Assembly: GCA_907163345.1 (NCBI GenBank)
Contig: CAJQUN010001257.1
Span: forward strand, 1 to 64,000
Direction of reading: 5' to 3'
Source: Haberlea rhodopensis
Lineage: Eukaryota; Streptophyta; Magnoliopsida; Lamiales; Gesneriaceae
Length of the DNA stretch: 64,000 nucleotides
The notes under the pieces were generated by a model. It did not search any database. It was not told where the DNA came from and worked only from the letters and a program-made list of their open reading frames with translations. This document shows positions 26,201-37,100 of the stretch, piece after piece. Every line of letters starts with the position of its first letter. Position 1 is the first letter of the stretch. The position numbers were made by a program, and so were the translations under genes.

Positions 26201-29200
26201 GGGTACGACCCATAGGGTGCAAATGGATTTTCAAGAAAAAGACCGATATGGATGGTAACGTACAAACCTATAAAGGTCGGCTGGTTGCAAAAGGATTCAA
26301 ACAAATTCATGGTATTGACTATGATGAAACCTTTTCGCCAGTGGCCATGGTTAAATCCATAAGGATCTTACTTGCAATAGCTGCATTTCATGATTATGAA
26401 ATCTGGCAGATGGATGTCAAAACAGCTTTCCTTAATGGAAATCTGCTCGAGGATGTGTACATGACACAGCCCGAGGGTTTTGTCGATCCAAAGGATGCTG
26501 GAAAGATATGCAAGCTACAACGATCCATTTATGGATTGAAGCAAGCTTCTCGGAGTTGGAATCTTCGTTTTGATGATGCAATCAAAGAGTTTGGTTTTAT
26601 CAAAAATGAAGATGAACCTTGTGTCTACAAGAAGGTCAGTGGGAGCGTAATTATTTTCCTAGTGTTGTATGTAGATGACATACTTCTTATTGGAAATGAT
26701 ATCCCTGCCTTGCAATCTGTAAAGATTTGGCTAGGGAATTGCTTTTCGATGAAAGGCTTAGGAGAAGCCACCTATGTGTTAGGAATCAAGATCTATAGAG
26801 ATAGATCGAGAAGGCTTCTTGGTCTAAGTCAAAGTACGTACATAGACAAGGTGCTTAAAAGGTTTAGCATGCAAGAATCCAAGAAAGGATTCGTGCCTAT
26901 GACACATGGTATTTATCTCTCGAAGGAACAGTGTCCTTCAACACCAGATGAGAGACAACGCATGAGTAAGATTCCATACGCGTCAGCTATTGGATCTATC
27001 ATGTATGCCATGATATGTACTCGTCCCGATGTATCGTATGCTTTGAGCATGACGAGCAGATATCAAGTTGATCCAGGTGAAGGTCACTGGATTGCTGTCA
27101 AGAACATCCTGAAGTACTTGAGAAGGACTAAGGATACATTCTTGATTTATGGAGGTGAGGAAGAGCTCAATGTAATGGGTTACACTGATGCAAGCTTCCA
27201 AACCGACAAAGATGATTTTCGATCGCAATCTGGATATGTGTATTGCCTGAATGGAGGTGCTGTGAGCTGGAAGAGTTCAAAGCAAGAAACAGTAGCCGAT
27301 TCTACAACGGAAGCTGAGTATATTGCTGCCTCGGATGCAGCAAAGGAAGCTGTTTGGATGAGGAAGTTCATTTCTGAACTTGGAGTAGTGCCTAGCATTA
27401 AAGATCCGATAGAACTCTATTGTGACAACAATGGAGCGATCGCATTGGCTAAGGAACCAAGATCTCACCAAAGATCCAAGCACATACTTAGGCGTTTCCA
27501 TTTCATTCGAGAAATCGTTGAAAGGGGAGATGTTAAAATATGCAAAGTACCAACATATGATAATGTATCTGACCCATTGACGAAGCCACAGTCACAGCAG
27601 AAGCATGATCGTCATACTAGATCTCTAGGCATTAGGTATATGTCTGAGTGGTCTTAGTGCAAGTGGGAGATTTGTTGGGATATGCCCTAAGACAAGTCAT
27701 TAGATGATTGTTTAAGACATACAATGTTTATGGATTTATGAATGGCAATTCATTATTATATATTATTCTTTTAACTGTGCATTGTGAATTAATATATATG
27801 TTAATGTCCTTAGAATAATATTGTATTATTCTTAAAGATGTTCCTAGTCAAGTATTATCATGAAAGGGATAATGATAATACGTAGAGACTAGTATATGTT
27901 GATCGATGAATTGTTCATTGATATGAGATATCAAATCAACATATGGGTACATGTTAGAGAACGATGTACTGAACAGACCCACCATGAGAATGCAACATGG
28001 ATAGTTATATGATCGTCATATGCAATTCTCATAGTGATAATAATGTATGTAATCCTTACGACTTGTGATCATCAGAGATCCCAACATAAGGAGTTATGTA
28101 TCTTGATATCGTCAAACGTTACCCGTAACAGGGTATACTATAAAGACGACTATTGGATACACTACGAATTATGTAGAGGGATGTTGACTGATCGAGATAG
28201 GATTTGTCCCTCCTATATAACAGGAGATGTGTTTGGCCCTTGATCAAGTGAGAACTAAAATGCATGGCCATGCTCGAATGAGTCGATATGAGATATCGAG
28301 CTTATTCGTTTATTCTAGTTCTACTTGGGGATCAAGAAATAGAGATTGAATATACGAGTATGACTATTCCATGACTCGTGTTCAATCTAAACACAAAGGA
28401 CAAAGGGATTAAGTTACATGATTAATATTATCACAAGTTCTAAAGGTTATGTCGAGTCATTGACATTCTCGTAATTTGGGTAGCATCGATGTGTTGCTAG
28501 ATACCGCTCAATGCTTGCGACATAAAATGAGATTTTATGTCACTGCCAACATTACGAGATCCTATCGGGTCGCACAAAAGATTAAATCGAGAAGGGAAAT
28601 TAAATTCATTGGATGAATTAAATAATTAAGAGGAGTCTTAATTAATAATCATAAGGATTAATTAAATCATGGGCTTAAGCCCATGAAGCTTTAAGAAAGC
28701 CTTTAATTAATTATATAAAAGTGATTACAAGGTGTTTAATTGTGTGAGACAATTCATAACATAAAACCTAGCACACAAGAATCACTCTCGGCCGCCACCA
28801 CCATCTTGAGCTCTCGGCCACCAATAGCCGTGTGGTTCTAGAGTGAGTTTGTGCCAATTTGATTGTGAATCAAAGTGTGGTTTTTGGTTCCGGTTTAATA
28901 TCTTGTCTAGCAACTTGATATTAAACTATCCCTTCACTCGATTTGATCGTGTGGATACCGTTGAGGCAAAACCAATCGAGTTTTGCTTAGTGACTCGGAG
29001 AAGGCGTAGGACGTGGTGCAGCTCCGTGGATTCGGCCTCAAACACGCTACAAGGGTAAGACACTTGTAATTCTCTAATCCGATATGATTCCCTATGTATA
29101 GATCGCTGGTTTGTAATCCCAAATTTTTATTCCGCTGCGTTGTATGCTCATGGGGTTACTAACATCTACCACATTAAAATGTTGATCTTCATGTCAAGAA

Positions 29201-30206
29201 TACAAGATACATGAAAGAGTACATCAAGTTCAAAATACATCACATTATTCATTGGCTCTTCTCGATCTAAGAGTGAAAATGGCATCCAGTAAGAGGTAAA
29301 AAAACCCAAAAGTCTGTCAAGAGTGATAGACTTTTGTTCATGCACCTAAGTTTTAGATGTTATCAATTAATGCACCTGGCTTCAATGAATTATGCATCTT
29401 GCTTCGCGCCCTTGCTCTAAGGCATTTCTGCACCTTGCGCCTTTCATAACTATGTAATCTCCATATAAAATCCAAGTATCTATAGGTATGAGAACTGCAA
29501 AAGATCATGGAAACTACATACCACGGGTAACATAAATATCACCAACCGCACTCGTTTCTACTTGCCTAGACACGCTTCTCTGTCTAGCTGACAAACTTGT
29601 TTATTAAGGTTTAAGGACTTAATGCTATATTAGACTGGGTCAATCAATTACTTATCGTAGATGCATATGACGAATTGTTTCGAGATACAGGCTTATCTTC
29701 GAATTTTGCTTAGTAATAGAAGTCCTTGGAGCAAGCGAGAAGGTCATCTTCTTTATTTTGTTTTTTTTTTTTCCAGACTTTAAGACTTTTAACAATTTTA
29801 ACAAATAATAATACATATAATTCAACTCAAGAGTCTAAGACAAAAAACAGTAAGATCGAAAATACAAGGATGAACTTGATAAATCAACGTTAAATGTAGA
29901 AACCCCAAATTATCTACGGAGGAAAAAAAAGAAGCAAAAATCACAGTGGTTAGGGTTTCTGAGATTATCAAACAAATGAAAACAGTAAAATGGTAAAAGC
30001 ACAAAAAATCACAGCATAAAGAATATAGTCGTACCATGATCACCAGAACGACAGTTTCGAGGTAGATCGCGACGAACCTCGCCAGGCTCATAATCGACTC
30101 CAGCACCACCGACCCCAACGCCGGATTCACTGCCGGCGGGACGCACGACGAGGCTGCTCAACAGAGGCTGGCGCGGCGTCCTTTGGTCCTTTACCCGTGA
30201 ACCCAT
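17281..30206 (-). CDS. RanBP2-type zinc-finger protein, intron 1 carries a copia insertion
   Basis: Three exons: 30206-30035, 18660-18357, 17869-17281. They sum to 1065 nt (354 residues plus stop) with matching phases. The N-terminus MGSRVKDQ is followed by PLLSSLVVRP and DYEPGEVRR, a layout I recognise from a conserved plant family of zinc-finger, Ran-binding-domain proteins. The single RanBP2-type finger (about residues 151-180) reads GDWFCSDSTC then NFGRREYCYNCNRS, giving W, four spaced Cys and the family Asn; the exon 2/3 junction falls just before its second Cys. The rest is Arg/Gly/Pro/Ser-rich with RERSRSPVR near the end, suggesting RNA binding or a nuclear role (inference). Intron 1 is 11.4 kb because of the antisense copia element at 20481-29164; both splice sites remain intact. 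Whether the long intron still splices efficiently cannot be told from sequence. Confidence 0.88.
18275..18298. repeat. (GATGA)n microsatellite
   Basis: About five tandem copies of GATGA lie in intron 2 of the zinc-finger gene. It is a simple repeat. Confidence 0.85.
20481..21972 (+). repeat. Copia 5' LTR
   Basis: It begins TGTTGGGATATGCCC and ends GGGGTTACTAACA (TG...CA). It has the same length as the 3' LTR, with a constant 7,192-base offset throughout, so there are no indels between them. It contains an 18-nt perfect palindrome CATGGGCTTAAGCCCATG at 21476-21493. Confidence 0.97.
21520..21529 (+). promoter_or_regulatory. Copia LTR TATA box
   Basis: TATATAAAAG sits 45 bases downstream of the GGGCTTAAGCCC palindrome and about 440 bases before the LTR end. 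It probably sets the U3/R boundary near 21550. The same motif is at 28712-28721 in the 3' LTR. Confidence 0.7.
21974..21985 (+). other. Copia primer binding site (tRNA-iMet)
   Basis: TGGTATCAGAGC lies one base after the 5' LTR. It is complementary to the 3' end of initiator methionine tRNA, the usual plant copia primer. Confidence 0.92.
22221..22538 (+). repeat. Hairpin series in copia leader
   Basis: About six short inverted repeats of the form CTAGGGTT-loop-AACCCTAG lie near 22221, 22271, 22322, 22369, 22451 and 22516. They are separated by GC-rich spacers rich in TCGGCCGCCGC-like sequence. Stems are up to 8 bp with 3-4-nt loops; the third and fourth copies are degenerate. They lie in the untranslated leader between primer site and gag. 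Confidence 0.75.
23695..27657 (+). CDS. Copia gag-pol polyprotein
   Basis: A single ORF of 1,320 residues encodes all functions for retrotransposition. The N-terminal gag region is about residues 1-250, followed by a CCHC zinc knuckle CFHCGETGHWKRNC at about 255. The aspartic protease motif WVLDTGCGSH is at about 298. The pre-integrase motif LWHCRLGH is at about 435. The integrase catalytic Asp is near 497 (IHSDVCGP), with the second Asp in SDRGGEY near 560 and the Glu near 596. Reverse transcriptase begins near 825 (VWTLVDPPEG) and has YVDD at about 992-995. RNase H starts near YTDAS at about 1163. No stop or frameshift was seen. The leader upstream has several small ATGs, so translation would need leaky scanning or a spliced or short leader. 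The ATG at 23695 (context ATCCATGGC) is the first one in frame. Confidence 0.96.
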   Translation: MATNNVTSTLSLRSVLEKDKLNWTNFLDWHRNLRIVLKQEKKQYVLEEPLLAEEPPLTATRAEKDAYKKHQSDALDVGCLMLATMNSELQKQHEEMEAFDMIEHLKQLYQQQARQERYDVSKALFQCRMVEGSLVGTHVLKMIGYIENLDKLGFPLDQELATDVILQSLPESFSQFVVNYNMTDMEKTLPQLLGMLRTYEANTKKTKATNVLIVNKGKGRAKAKGNKKAKKVFAKSKPMSSALKPKGGIAKEGNCFHCGETGHWKRNCKVYLEDLKKGSVTSASGIFVIEVNLSTSSSWVLDTGCGSHICVNVQDLKRSRTLAKGEVDLRVGNGARVAALAIGDYHLALPSGLSLILKDCYFVPSITKNIISISCLDKYGFSFIIKDNCCSIYLNDMFYASAQMVNGLYVLNLDMPIYNINTKRIKNNDCNPTYLWHCRLGHINENRISKLHKDGVLDSFDFESYETCESCLMGKMTKAPFKGHVERANVLLGLIHSDVCGPISTQARGGFQYFVTFTDDLSRYGYVYLMKHKHETFEKFKDFKNEVQNQLGKSIKILRSDRGGEYLSQEFHDYLKECGIVPQLTPPYTPQWNGVSERRNRTLLDMVRSMMSHADLPISFWGHALETAIFLLNRVPSKSVEKTPYEIWTGKRPSMSFMKIWGCEAFVRRHATNKLGPKSDKCLFVGYPKETKGYYFYYPTENKVVVARTGVFIEREFISRKTSGRKIELSEVQPQENTEPEIEMETEQAPQAVVEEVPAQETQAQRRSVREHREPQRYGFLVTQQGDLLLIDEDEPSSYQQAIMGNDSEKWQEAMKSEMKSMYANQVWTLVDPPEGVRPIGCKWIFKKKTDMDGNVQTYKGRLVAKGFKQIHGIDYDETFSPVAMVKSIRILLAIAAFHDYEIWQMDVKTAFLNGNLLEDVYMTQPEGFVDPKDAGKICKLQRSIYGLKQASRSWNLRFDDAIKEFGFIKNEDEPCVYKKVSGSVIIFLVLYVDDILLIGNDIPALQSVKIWLGNCFSMKGLGEATYVLGIKIYRDRSRRLLGLSQSTYIDKVLKRFSMQESKKGFVPMTHGIYLSKEQCPSTPDERQRMSKIPYASAIGSIMYAMICTRPDVSYALSMTSRYQVDPGEGHWIAVKNILKYLRRTKDTFLIYGGEEELNVMGYTDASFQTDKDDFRSQSGYVYCLNGGAVSWKSSKQETVADSTTEAEYIAASDAAKEAVWMRKFISELGVVPSIKDPIELYCDNNGAIALAKEPRSHQRSKHILRRFHFIREIVERGDVKICKVPTYDNVSDPLTKPQSQQKHDRHTRSLGIRYMSEWS
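27661..27672 (+). other. Copia polypurine tract
   Basis: The purine-rich AAGTGGGAGA followed by TT lies directly before the 3' LTR and three bases after the gag-pol stop. It would prime plus-strand DNA synthesis. Confidence 0.85.
27673..29164 (+). repeat. Copia 3' LTR
   Basis: It is 1,492 bp and reads the same as the 5' LTR along its whole length. Its right edge abuts the target duplication TCTAC at 29165-29169. Confidence 0.97.
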
Positions 30207-31175
30207 CTCCCGCTAGGTTTTGTGTTGGCGTAGTACAAAGCAAAGTTATTCCTTGCAAACGTTCAGCAATGTAAGGGCAGTGCAAATGAATCACATACCC
30301 TAATGCCTTGTTTGCTTATCATACCCAAGAAAATGATATGTGAAATTTTTAATGACAAATCCCTAATATATGCAAAAATGCAATTTAAAAAAATTCGTAT
30401 CTCATCATATCTATTGTATCAAATAATGTCATTAAAATACAATTGTTATAGTTAAATTTCAATAAATTATTTTTCAATCGTTCGGTTATATATGTATTTG
30501 AATGAGTTGTTTTTTAAATGCTCAAATTATTTATAAAAGGCATAAATTTCATTAAATTATCTCTTTTGATTTTTATTGGTAACATAAAAAAATTATAAAT
30601 TCATCATTTTTACACTTTTTTTGTGAGCAACTATAACACAACTAAAGGGAGATATGATTATGTGAGACTTAAATCCGAGATATCGACCTCTCTTAATAAA
30701 ATCAACTGGATAACAAGAAGGGGAGGGAAGAAGCTCAAAACAAGGCCTTCCGTACATCAAATTTGACATTTAATTAATTAATTAATTAAAGCTCTTCTTT
30801 TTAAGCAAAAAATATATTTTTACCGTTTTACTCCACAGTATCGGTCGCGCTGTCGACATTCCACCTGGCGCATGTTAGAAGCACCACCAATATGCGCACG
30901 TTCTAGAGCAGCGATTGGGATATTTGGCGTATAATGAATTATTATTGTTTCTCTGAACAAGAACTTTCATTTCACGCCTGTAATTTGCAATTAACGCTTT
31001 GGAAAAACTGTAAGGGTGATAGTTGTGATTTCTTATTCTTTTTTTTTTCAGTTCTGATGTGTGTGGGCTAAATTTACTGGCGTACATGTAAAGAAAGCTA
31101 GGATCTAACTCAATTTTTTGTGACAGTGGATTAAAGTATTTCTAATTCCTTGGAAACTTGCTTGATTCCTCCCTG
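30207..31175. promoter_or_regulatory. Divergent intergenic region between zinc-finger and transporter genes
   Basis: This holds the upstream regions of two genes read in opposite directions, with starts at 30206 on the minus strand and 31176 on the plus strand. It is AT-rich, with a (TAAT)n run near 30770-30788. No convincing TATA box was assigned to either gene. Confidence 0.5.
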
Positions 31176-34100
31176 ATGAGTAAGAGAGCAGCGATATCGA
31201 GTGATTGGTTAGACTCGGTTGACATGGAAGATAATTCAGGTGAACTTTCTTCGTTGATTTTTATCAATTTTTCCCTTGTTTTTGCTCAAGACTGGTAACA
31301 GTGTGTAATAATGTCGAATGGATGTCCATAACTTAGATTTTTTTCAATCAATTATTGCGATAGCTTCATGAGTACACTGCAAATATCATATCACGTGTTA
31401 ATATATGTGAATTTATCATATCTTTTCATGATACCTTTTTCTTGTAAAGTTTTCTAATTGGCGATTATTTCACAACTTGTCATTCGAATGATGTACAAAG
31501 TGAAACATTTGAATGGTATTTTCAAGAAACTTGTTCGGACGTTAGTCTGAAAGGGAGTGCAAACTCAAAATGCTAGCCATCTTCCTTAGTTTGTTAGGCA
31601 TTCGATAATTTCTTGTTGAAGGATGATAACAAATTTGCTGCAGTGTGTACAGAATTGTTCTTATAAAGTATGCTAACACTGATGATGGGTCGTGATTTTT
31701 GTGTGTTTTCCAGTGCTTGTGCGGAATGGTTTGGAGAAAGAAACTACAAAACCCCCTTGGAGACTTTCTTTTCCACATGTACTTGTAGCAACTATAGTTT
31801 CCTTCTTATTTGGCTATCATCTTGGGTTAGTTTTTAACTTACATTCTTAATTTTATTTTAACTATTTATATATGTTCTGACACTTTTTTGGCGTCCTAAA
31901 ATCTGTTCTTTCTTCTAAGAGTTGTAAATGAACCACTTGAAAGCATTTCTACTGATCTTGGTTTTGTGGGGAATTCCATGGCAGAAGGTGAGATCTCTTT
32001 CAATTTCTTTTACAACTCAAAACTCATACGAATTATCCTTCATTTATATGCTATGTTGTGACACAGGATTGGTGGTTAGTATTTGTCTTGCTGGTGCCTT
32101 TGTCGGAGCCTTGGTCAGTGGTTGGATTGCCGATGAAGTTGGGCGTCGTAGGGCTTTTCAGTTGTGTGCATTGCCTATGCTTTTGGGTGCAGCCATATGG
32201 TAACTTCAAAGCCTTTTTCTTCGTAACTTACAAATGGACCGCCAAGAATGGCAAATATGTTGTTTCATCCTTGTGCCTTTTTCACATGCTTTAGGTTGGG
32301 TTGAGGGATGAGGCATTTTATTTTCTTTTAGGGTGTTTCATGGATGGAACATAATATCTCATATTTTTAGTTAAGTTTTTTTTTCTAATCCAAATAATAT
32401 CTCATATTTTTAGTTGTTTTTTTTTTCTAATCCAAATGTCTATTGTGCATGCTACAGTACGGGTTGTAGGTAGGAGATTTACTCCTATAATTTTGTTTCA
32501 CAGATATGCTAATATTAAGGCTTAGTGATAACTAGAATTGACCCTTCAGCCCTATTTATTTCACGTTTTATTATTACTCTCTTATATTTCCATTTATTGT
32601 ATTTTATTTCCTCTTCTTGACAATTCATGTTACCACTAAATAATACCTACAAAAATATTTTCAACTTACAATGTTCTCCAGTCATAGGCCAAAAGGATAA
32701 TGATTTTGGCTCACAGCTATAAGTTAATATATCTATCTGTTTTTGTTGGTGGTAGGGGTTGGGACCTAACTTAGTGAATGGATTTTCAGGTCATTCAATA
32801 TTTTTTGAGAAAACCTGTATGCATAGTTGGAGCCTAACCATATCATTTGTTCAAATAGAATCCTTCTTTGCCTTCATAATGGTTGTTTTCATCAAGAGAG
32901 CATGGTGGCTGATCTTTTAAATTTCTTTTTTTCCTTGGAAAATATTTTTGAGGTACTAAATCGCTTTTACATGCAAGTAGTCCGAATTGTTTTAAGTAGA
33001 TAGTGGTCAAAGGAAGCTTGTGAAACTAACTAGCAACAAAATTTAATGGCGTGGCGCATTAGGAAAATCCATTTTTGTTACCCTGTTTTATGCTTCATGC
33101 ATCACCGGCAGTATTTCGAAAAGTATATGTTGAATAATAGATAAAGATGGCATGCATTTGACTTATCAAGACCTCTAGATAAAATATTAGTATTTTAATA
33201 TTCATAGGATTTGATTTTATCTCGTTATCTTTTTATTTTTAGATTAGATTGTTTCCTTGATTAGATTAGATTGTTTTATTGATTCTAGGTATTAGAAGTC
33301 TATATAAAAATGCATCGTATCTTTTTATTATTATTAAGAAATAAAAGTTTCATACTCCAATATTCTGTTTTTCAACATGGTATCAGAGCTTTAGGTTGGA
33401 AAAAGTAAGGTCAAAGCTTATCAAACCCTAGCCGCCGGCGAGTTGTTGATATCTCAACTCAGCCGGCGGCGGCTAGACCTACAATAGTAAACTCATCATG
33501 CGTTCAAGGTTGTCTTTTCCCGTCGGCTATTCTATCCAATCGAAGCCTTCATCGCAGCAATTGCTTCACCTTTTTCTCTACCCTTCCAATCATTTTTTCA
33601 GAACTTTACAAGACAATTTTTTATTTCTGTCCACAGTAACTTCGTGACTTTTGCTACAGTAACTTCGCGATTTTTTCCCCGTGGTTTCGCTGCATCGTCG
33701 GGAGTTTTTTGCGTCATCTGTTTTAGGGCAATTGCGAGGATCACAATATATTGTTGCTTTTGGTCACCAAAAGAATACATTACCAATTCTTGGATTGGAT
33801 GGAAGTTTTTTATCGATGCAAGTTTGCCCCAGCAACTGGTGGGGGAATAATGCAGGCTGGGGTTTCATCTATTCCATCTGTTCGTCCACAGTTATTGGGC
33901 GAATTGTCAGTCAGACCACAAATTCATGTGTCAATTTCTTGTTATTTGAACCAACAAGCGTTATCTCACTGATCCGTGAGGATTCTCATGTGCCTACATC
34001 TCATCATCAAGCTTGGTCTCATCAACAATAATAGCCAAGCTTCAGGGGGAGTAGATAATATCAAATCTATTGTTGAAGACTCATTCACTCTAGAAACGGA

Positions 34101-37100
34101 GCAGACACAGACTCCCGAAAGAGGAACTGGCGCAGACTAGCAGATGCACTCCTGAAAGAGAAGGAGACGCAGACTAGCAAACACATACTCTCGGAAGAGG
34201 AACTGACGCAGACTAGCAGACGCAGACTCCCGAAAGAGGAGGAGGCGCATACTAGCAGACACAGACTCTCGAAAGATGATGAGACGTATACTAGCAGACG
34301 TAGACTCCCAAAAGAGAATGAGACGCAGACTCACAAAAGAAGAACAAATGCAGACTCCAAGAAAAGGAGCAAGACTCCGAGAAAGAGGAGGAAGTCTCAA
34401 ATAGATTTTAATAACATCTTGACAAAAGCCCTTCACTATCCTAAATTTGAAGACGTGAGTTCCAAGCTGAGCATGATAAACATATATGACTCAACTTGAG
34501 GGGGAGTGTTGAATAATAGATAAAGATGGCATGCGTTTGACTTATCAAGACCTCTAGATAAAATATTAGTATTTTAATATTCATAGGATTTGATTTTATC
34601 TCATTATCTTTTTATTTTTAGATTAGATTGTATCCTTGATTAGATTAGATTGTTTCCTTGATTCTAGTTATTAGAAATCTATATAAAGATGCATTGTATC
34701 TTTTTATTATTATTAAGAAATAAGAGTTTCATACTCCAATATTCTGTTTTTCAACAGTATCCTACCTTATGCCCTTTATAAGGGTTGCTTCATTAAAGAA
34801 TGCATCCAGACTGCGTTTTAAAAAGTCCTTTTTCCTTTCTGAGCTACCAAAACAGGCCAACTTGTTTTGAAGTAGTATGGAGATTCATAGGTTATTCTTG
34901 TTGCACCTTTCCATTTTTTCTTCGATTTTGAAGAAATGCTAATATCTTAATTTCAGCGCAACAGCTAAAAGCTTGAACGGAATGCTTCTGGGTAGGCTTT
35001 TGGTCGGTACCGGTTTAGGCGTGGGTCCCCCAGTTACCTCACTTTATGTGACAGAGGTATAGTAACTATCAAAATTTTCTTATTTATTCTCTCTTTAGAA
35101 AATATATGATTTTTCTTAACTACCTCATTACTTGCAACTTTCAAGTAGATATCACCTGATCATTTGAGGGGCACGTATGGGAGCTTGATTCAGATAGGAT
35201 CATGTCTTGGGATGATGGGGGCTCTCTTGATTGGGTATCCAGTCAAAACTATATTTGGCTGGTAAGGAAAAATAACTGAGATGACTGCTGAGATTGAACT
35301 AGACAATTATCCTTCAGATGCATGAGCATTTGACTATTGTCTTTTTCAGGTGGCGCATTTGCTTTTGGATATCTACAATTCCAGCTGCAATCCTAGCTCT
35401 TTTAATGATGTTTTGTGCTGAATCTCCGCATTGGCTCTACAAGGTTATCAATTGTTCACACATTTTATGTTTCACCAGTATTATGATTATTGTTTGAATG
35501 TGTTTGACCATTTCTTGTGGTTTTATGACTGACAATTGAGAAATTTATTGGTGTTTCCAAAGTCCACTCTGATTTGTTCTGATTTACCACTGCTCTGTCC
35601 CTTATTCAACTGAGACCTTAAAAATTTGTTGAAGACGCAGTGAAATTGATTTTCACTTTTTGTGATAATTGCGTACATATGTTTGATTAAAGTACTGGGC
35701 ATATTATGGATTATTATATTTATCACTGCGATGAGTCAGGCACAGAATAAAAATGCTTGCATTTTCTTTGATATGGTAGCGAGGAAGAAATATTGAAGCT
35801 GAAGCTGAACTTGAGAAGCTTCTCGGAAGTGCACATGCTAAAGCTGCAATGGCAGAACTGTCAAAGTTAGAGAGGGGGGATGAAATTGCTAATGTGAAGC
35901 TTGCAGAATTGCTCTATGGTCGGCATTCCAGAGGTATATATTTTGTTTTTCTGTTTGATTTCATTGTTTACTGGTAAATCCTGCTTTATGTCCTCTACTC
36001 CCTTCTATCAACCTTTTACTTTACATATTACTTGCTATTTATTCTGTACTTTTGCAGTTGTTTTTCTTGGATCAACACTATTTGCTTTACAACAGCTTTC
36101 TGGCATAAATGCCGTGTTTTATTTCTCTTCAACTGTGTTTAGACGAGCAGGAGTTTCCTCAAGCCTAGCAAGCGTTTTTTGTGGGGATTGCGAATTTGAT
36201 AGGTGAGTATTTATTTTTCACAGATTTCATATCTTGCTTGTCCTTCGTCATGCATTTTTTTTTTGCAGTTCTCCTGTTTCACTTCTCAATAGTCGGGCAA
36301 TATTTGTTGATCTTAATCTATGAAGTTTTGTGTACTTTGTATTATTTTCTTCCTCTTTTTGTTGTCTGTTTTACTGCATTGAACTTTTCCAGGTTCTGCT
36401 GTTGCATTGGTATTGATGGACAAACTAGGAAGGAAGGTTCTCCTCATTTGCAGCTTCTTTGGCATGGTAGACTATTGACTTGCTTGATAAAAGTTTTTAA
36501 TTAGCAAACTTGCATATGATGCATGTTTTTATACTACAATCCTGTGAGAACCAACTTGTATCATATTCTTCTTTCAAATTTTTTAAGTGCTACGAATCAG
36601 CTTGATTATATTCTTACATACAAAATTTCTCTCTTTTGTGACGAACATGCACTAACAATGCATTCACTCCTACTTTTATTCTCATCAGGGCATATCAATG
36701 GCTCTGCAAGTTCTTGCCGCAAATTTGTCTGCGTCGAGTGCAAATGTTTTTTATTTATACCTTACCGGAATGCTGCTGTAAGTGTAACACTGTCGCTCCA
36801 TTTTCTCTAGTTTGATATCATGTATATAGATCAGCCTGTTCGTCTAATCTATTCAACTTTCCCGTCCTTCATTTCCCAAACAACAATCATAAATACCAAA
36901 TTCTTGAACGACTGCACATATCTATCTGCATACTTTGATGTTTCAATTGAGATTTGGTTAACTTTTTTTTTATTTTTTTATTTTTTTATTTTTTTATTTG
37001 ATGTTATTATCAAAGGTGAAATGAGCTTTACTTGTTCTCCTCACTTTGACACCTGAGTTGACTAAACTGTCAACAATCAGTCATATTTATGAGCAAGGGG

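Larger units (their letters stand above)
20481..29164 (+). mobile_element. Complete Ty1/copia LTR retrotransposon
   Basis: The 8,684-bp element lies in intron 1 of the zinc-finger gene, antisense to it. It has two 1,492-bp LTRs, a 5-bp target duplication TCTAC (20476-20480 and 29165-29169), a tRNA-iMet primer site, a 1.7-kb leader, one gag-pol ORF and a polypurine tract. The domain order gag, protease, integrase, reverse transcriptase, RNase H defines Ty1/copia. No difference between the LTRs was seen on reading, and the ORF is uninterrupted. The element is therefore young and could be autonomous. The lineage within copia is not resolved. Confidence 0.97.

Noticed and set aside
33644..34031. 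Open frames within transporter intron 4
   Set aside because: They lie in the non-coding interior of the small LTR element, overlap in three frames and carry no retroelement motif.
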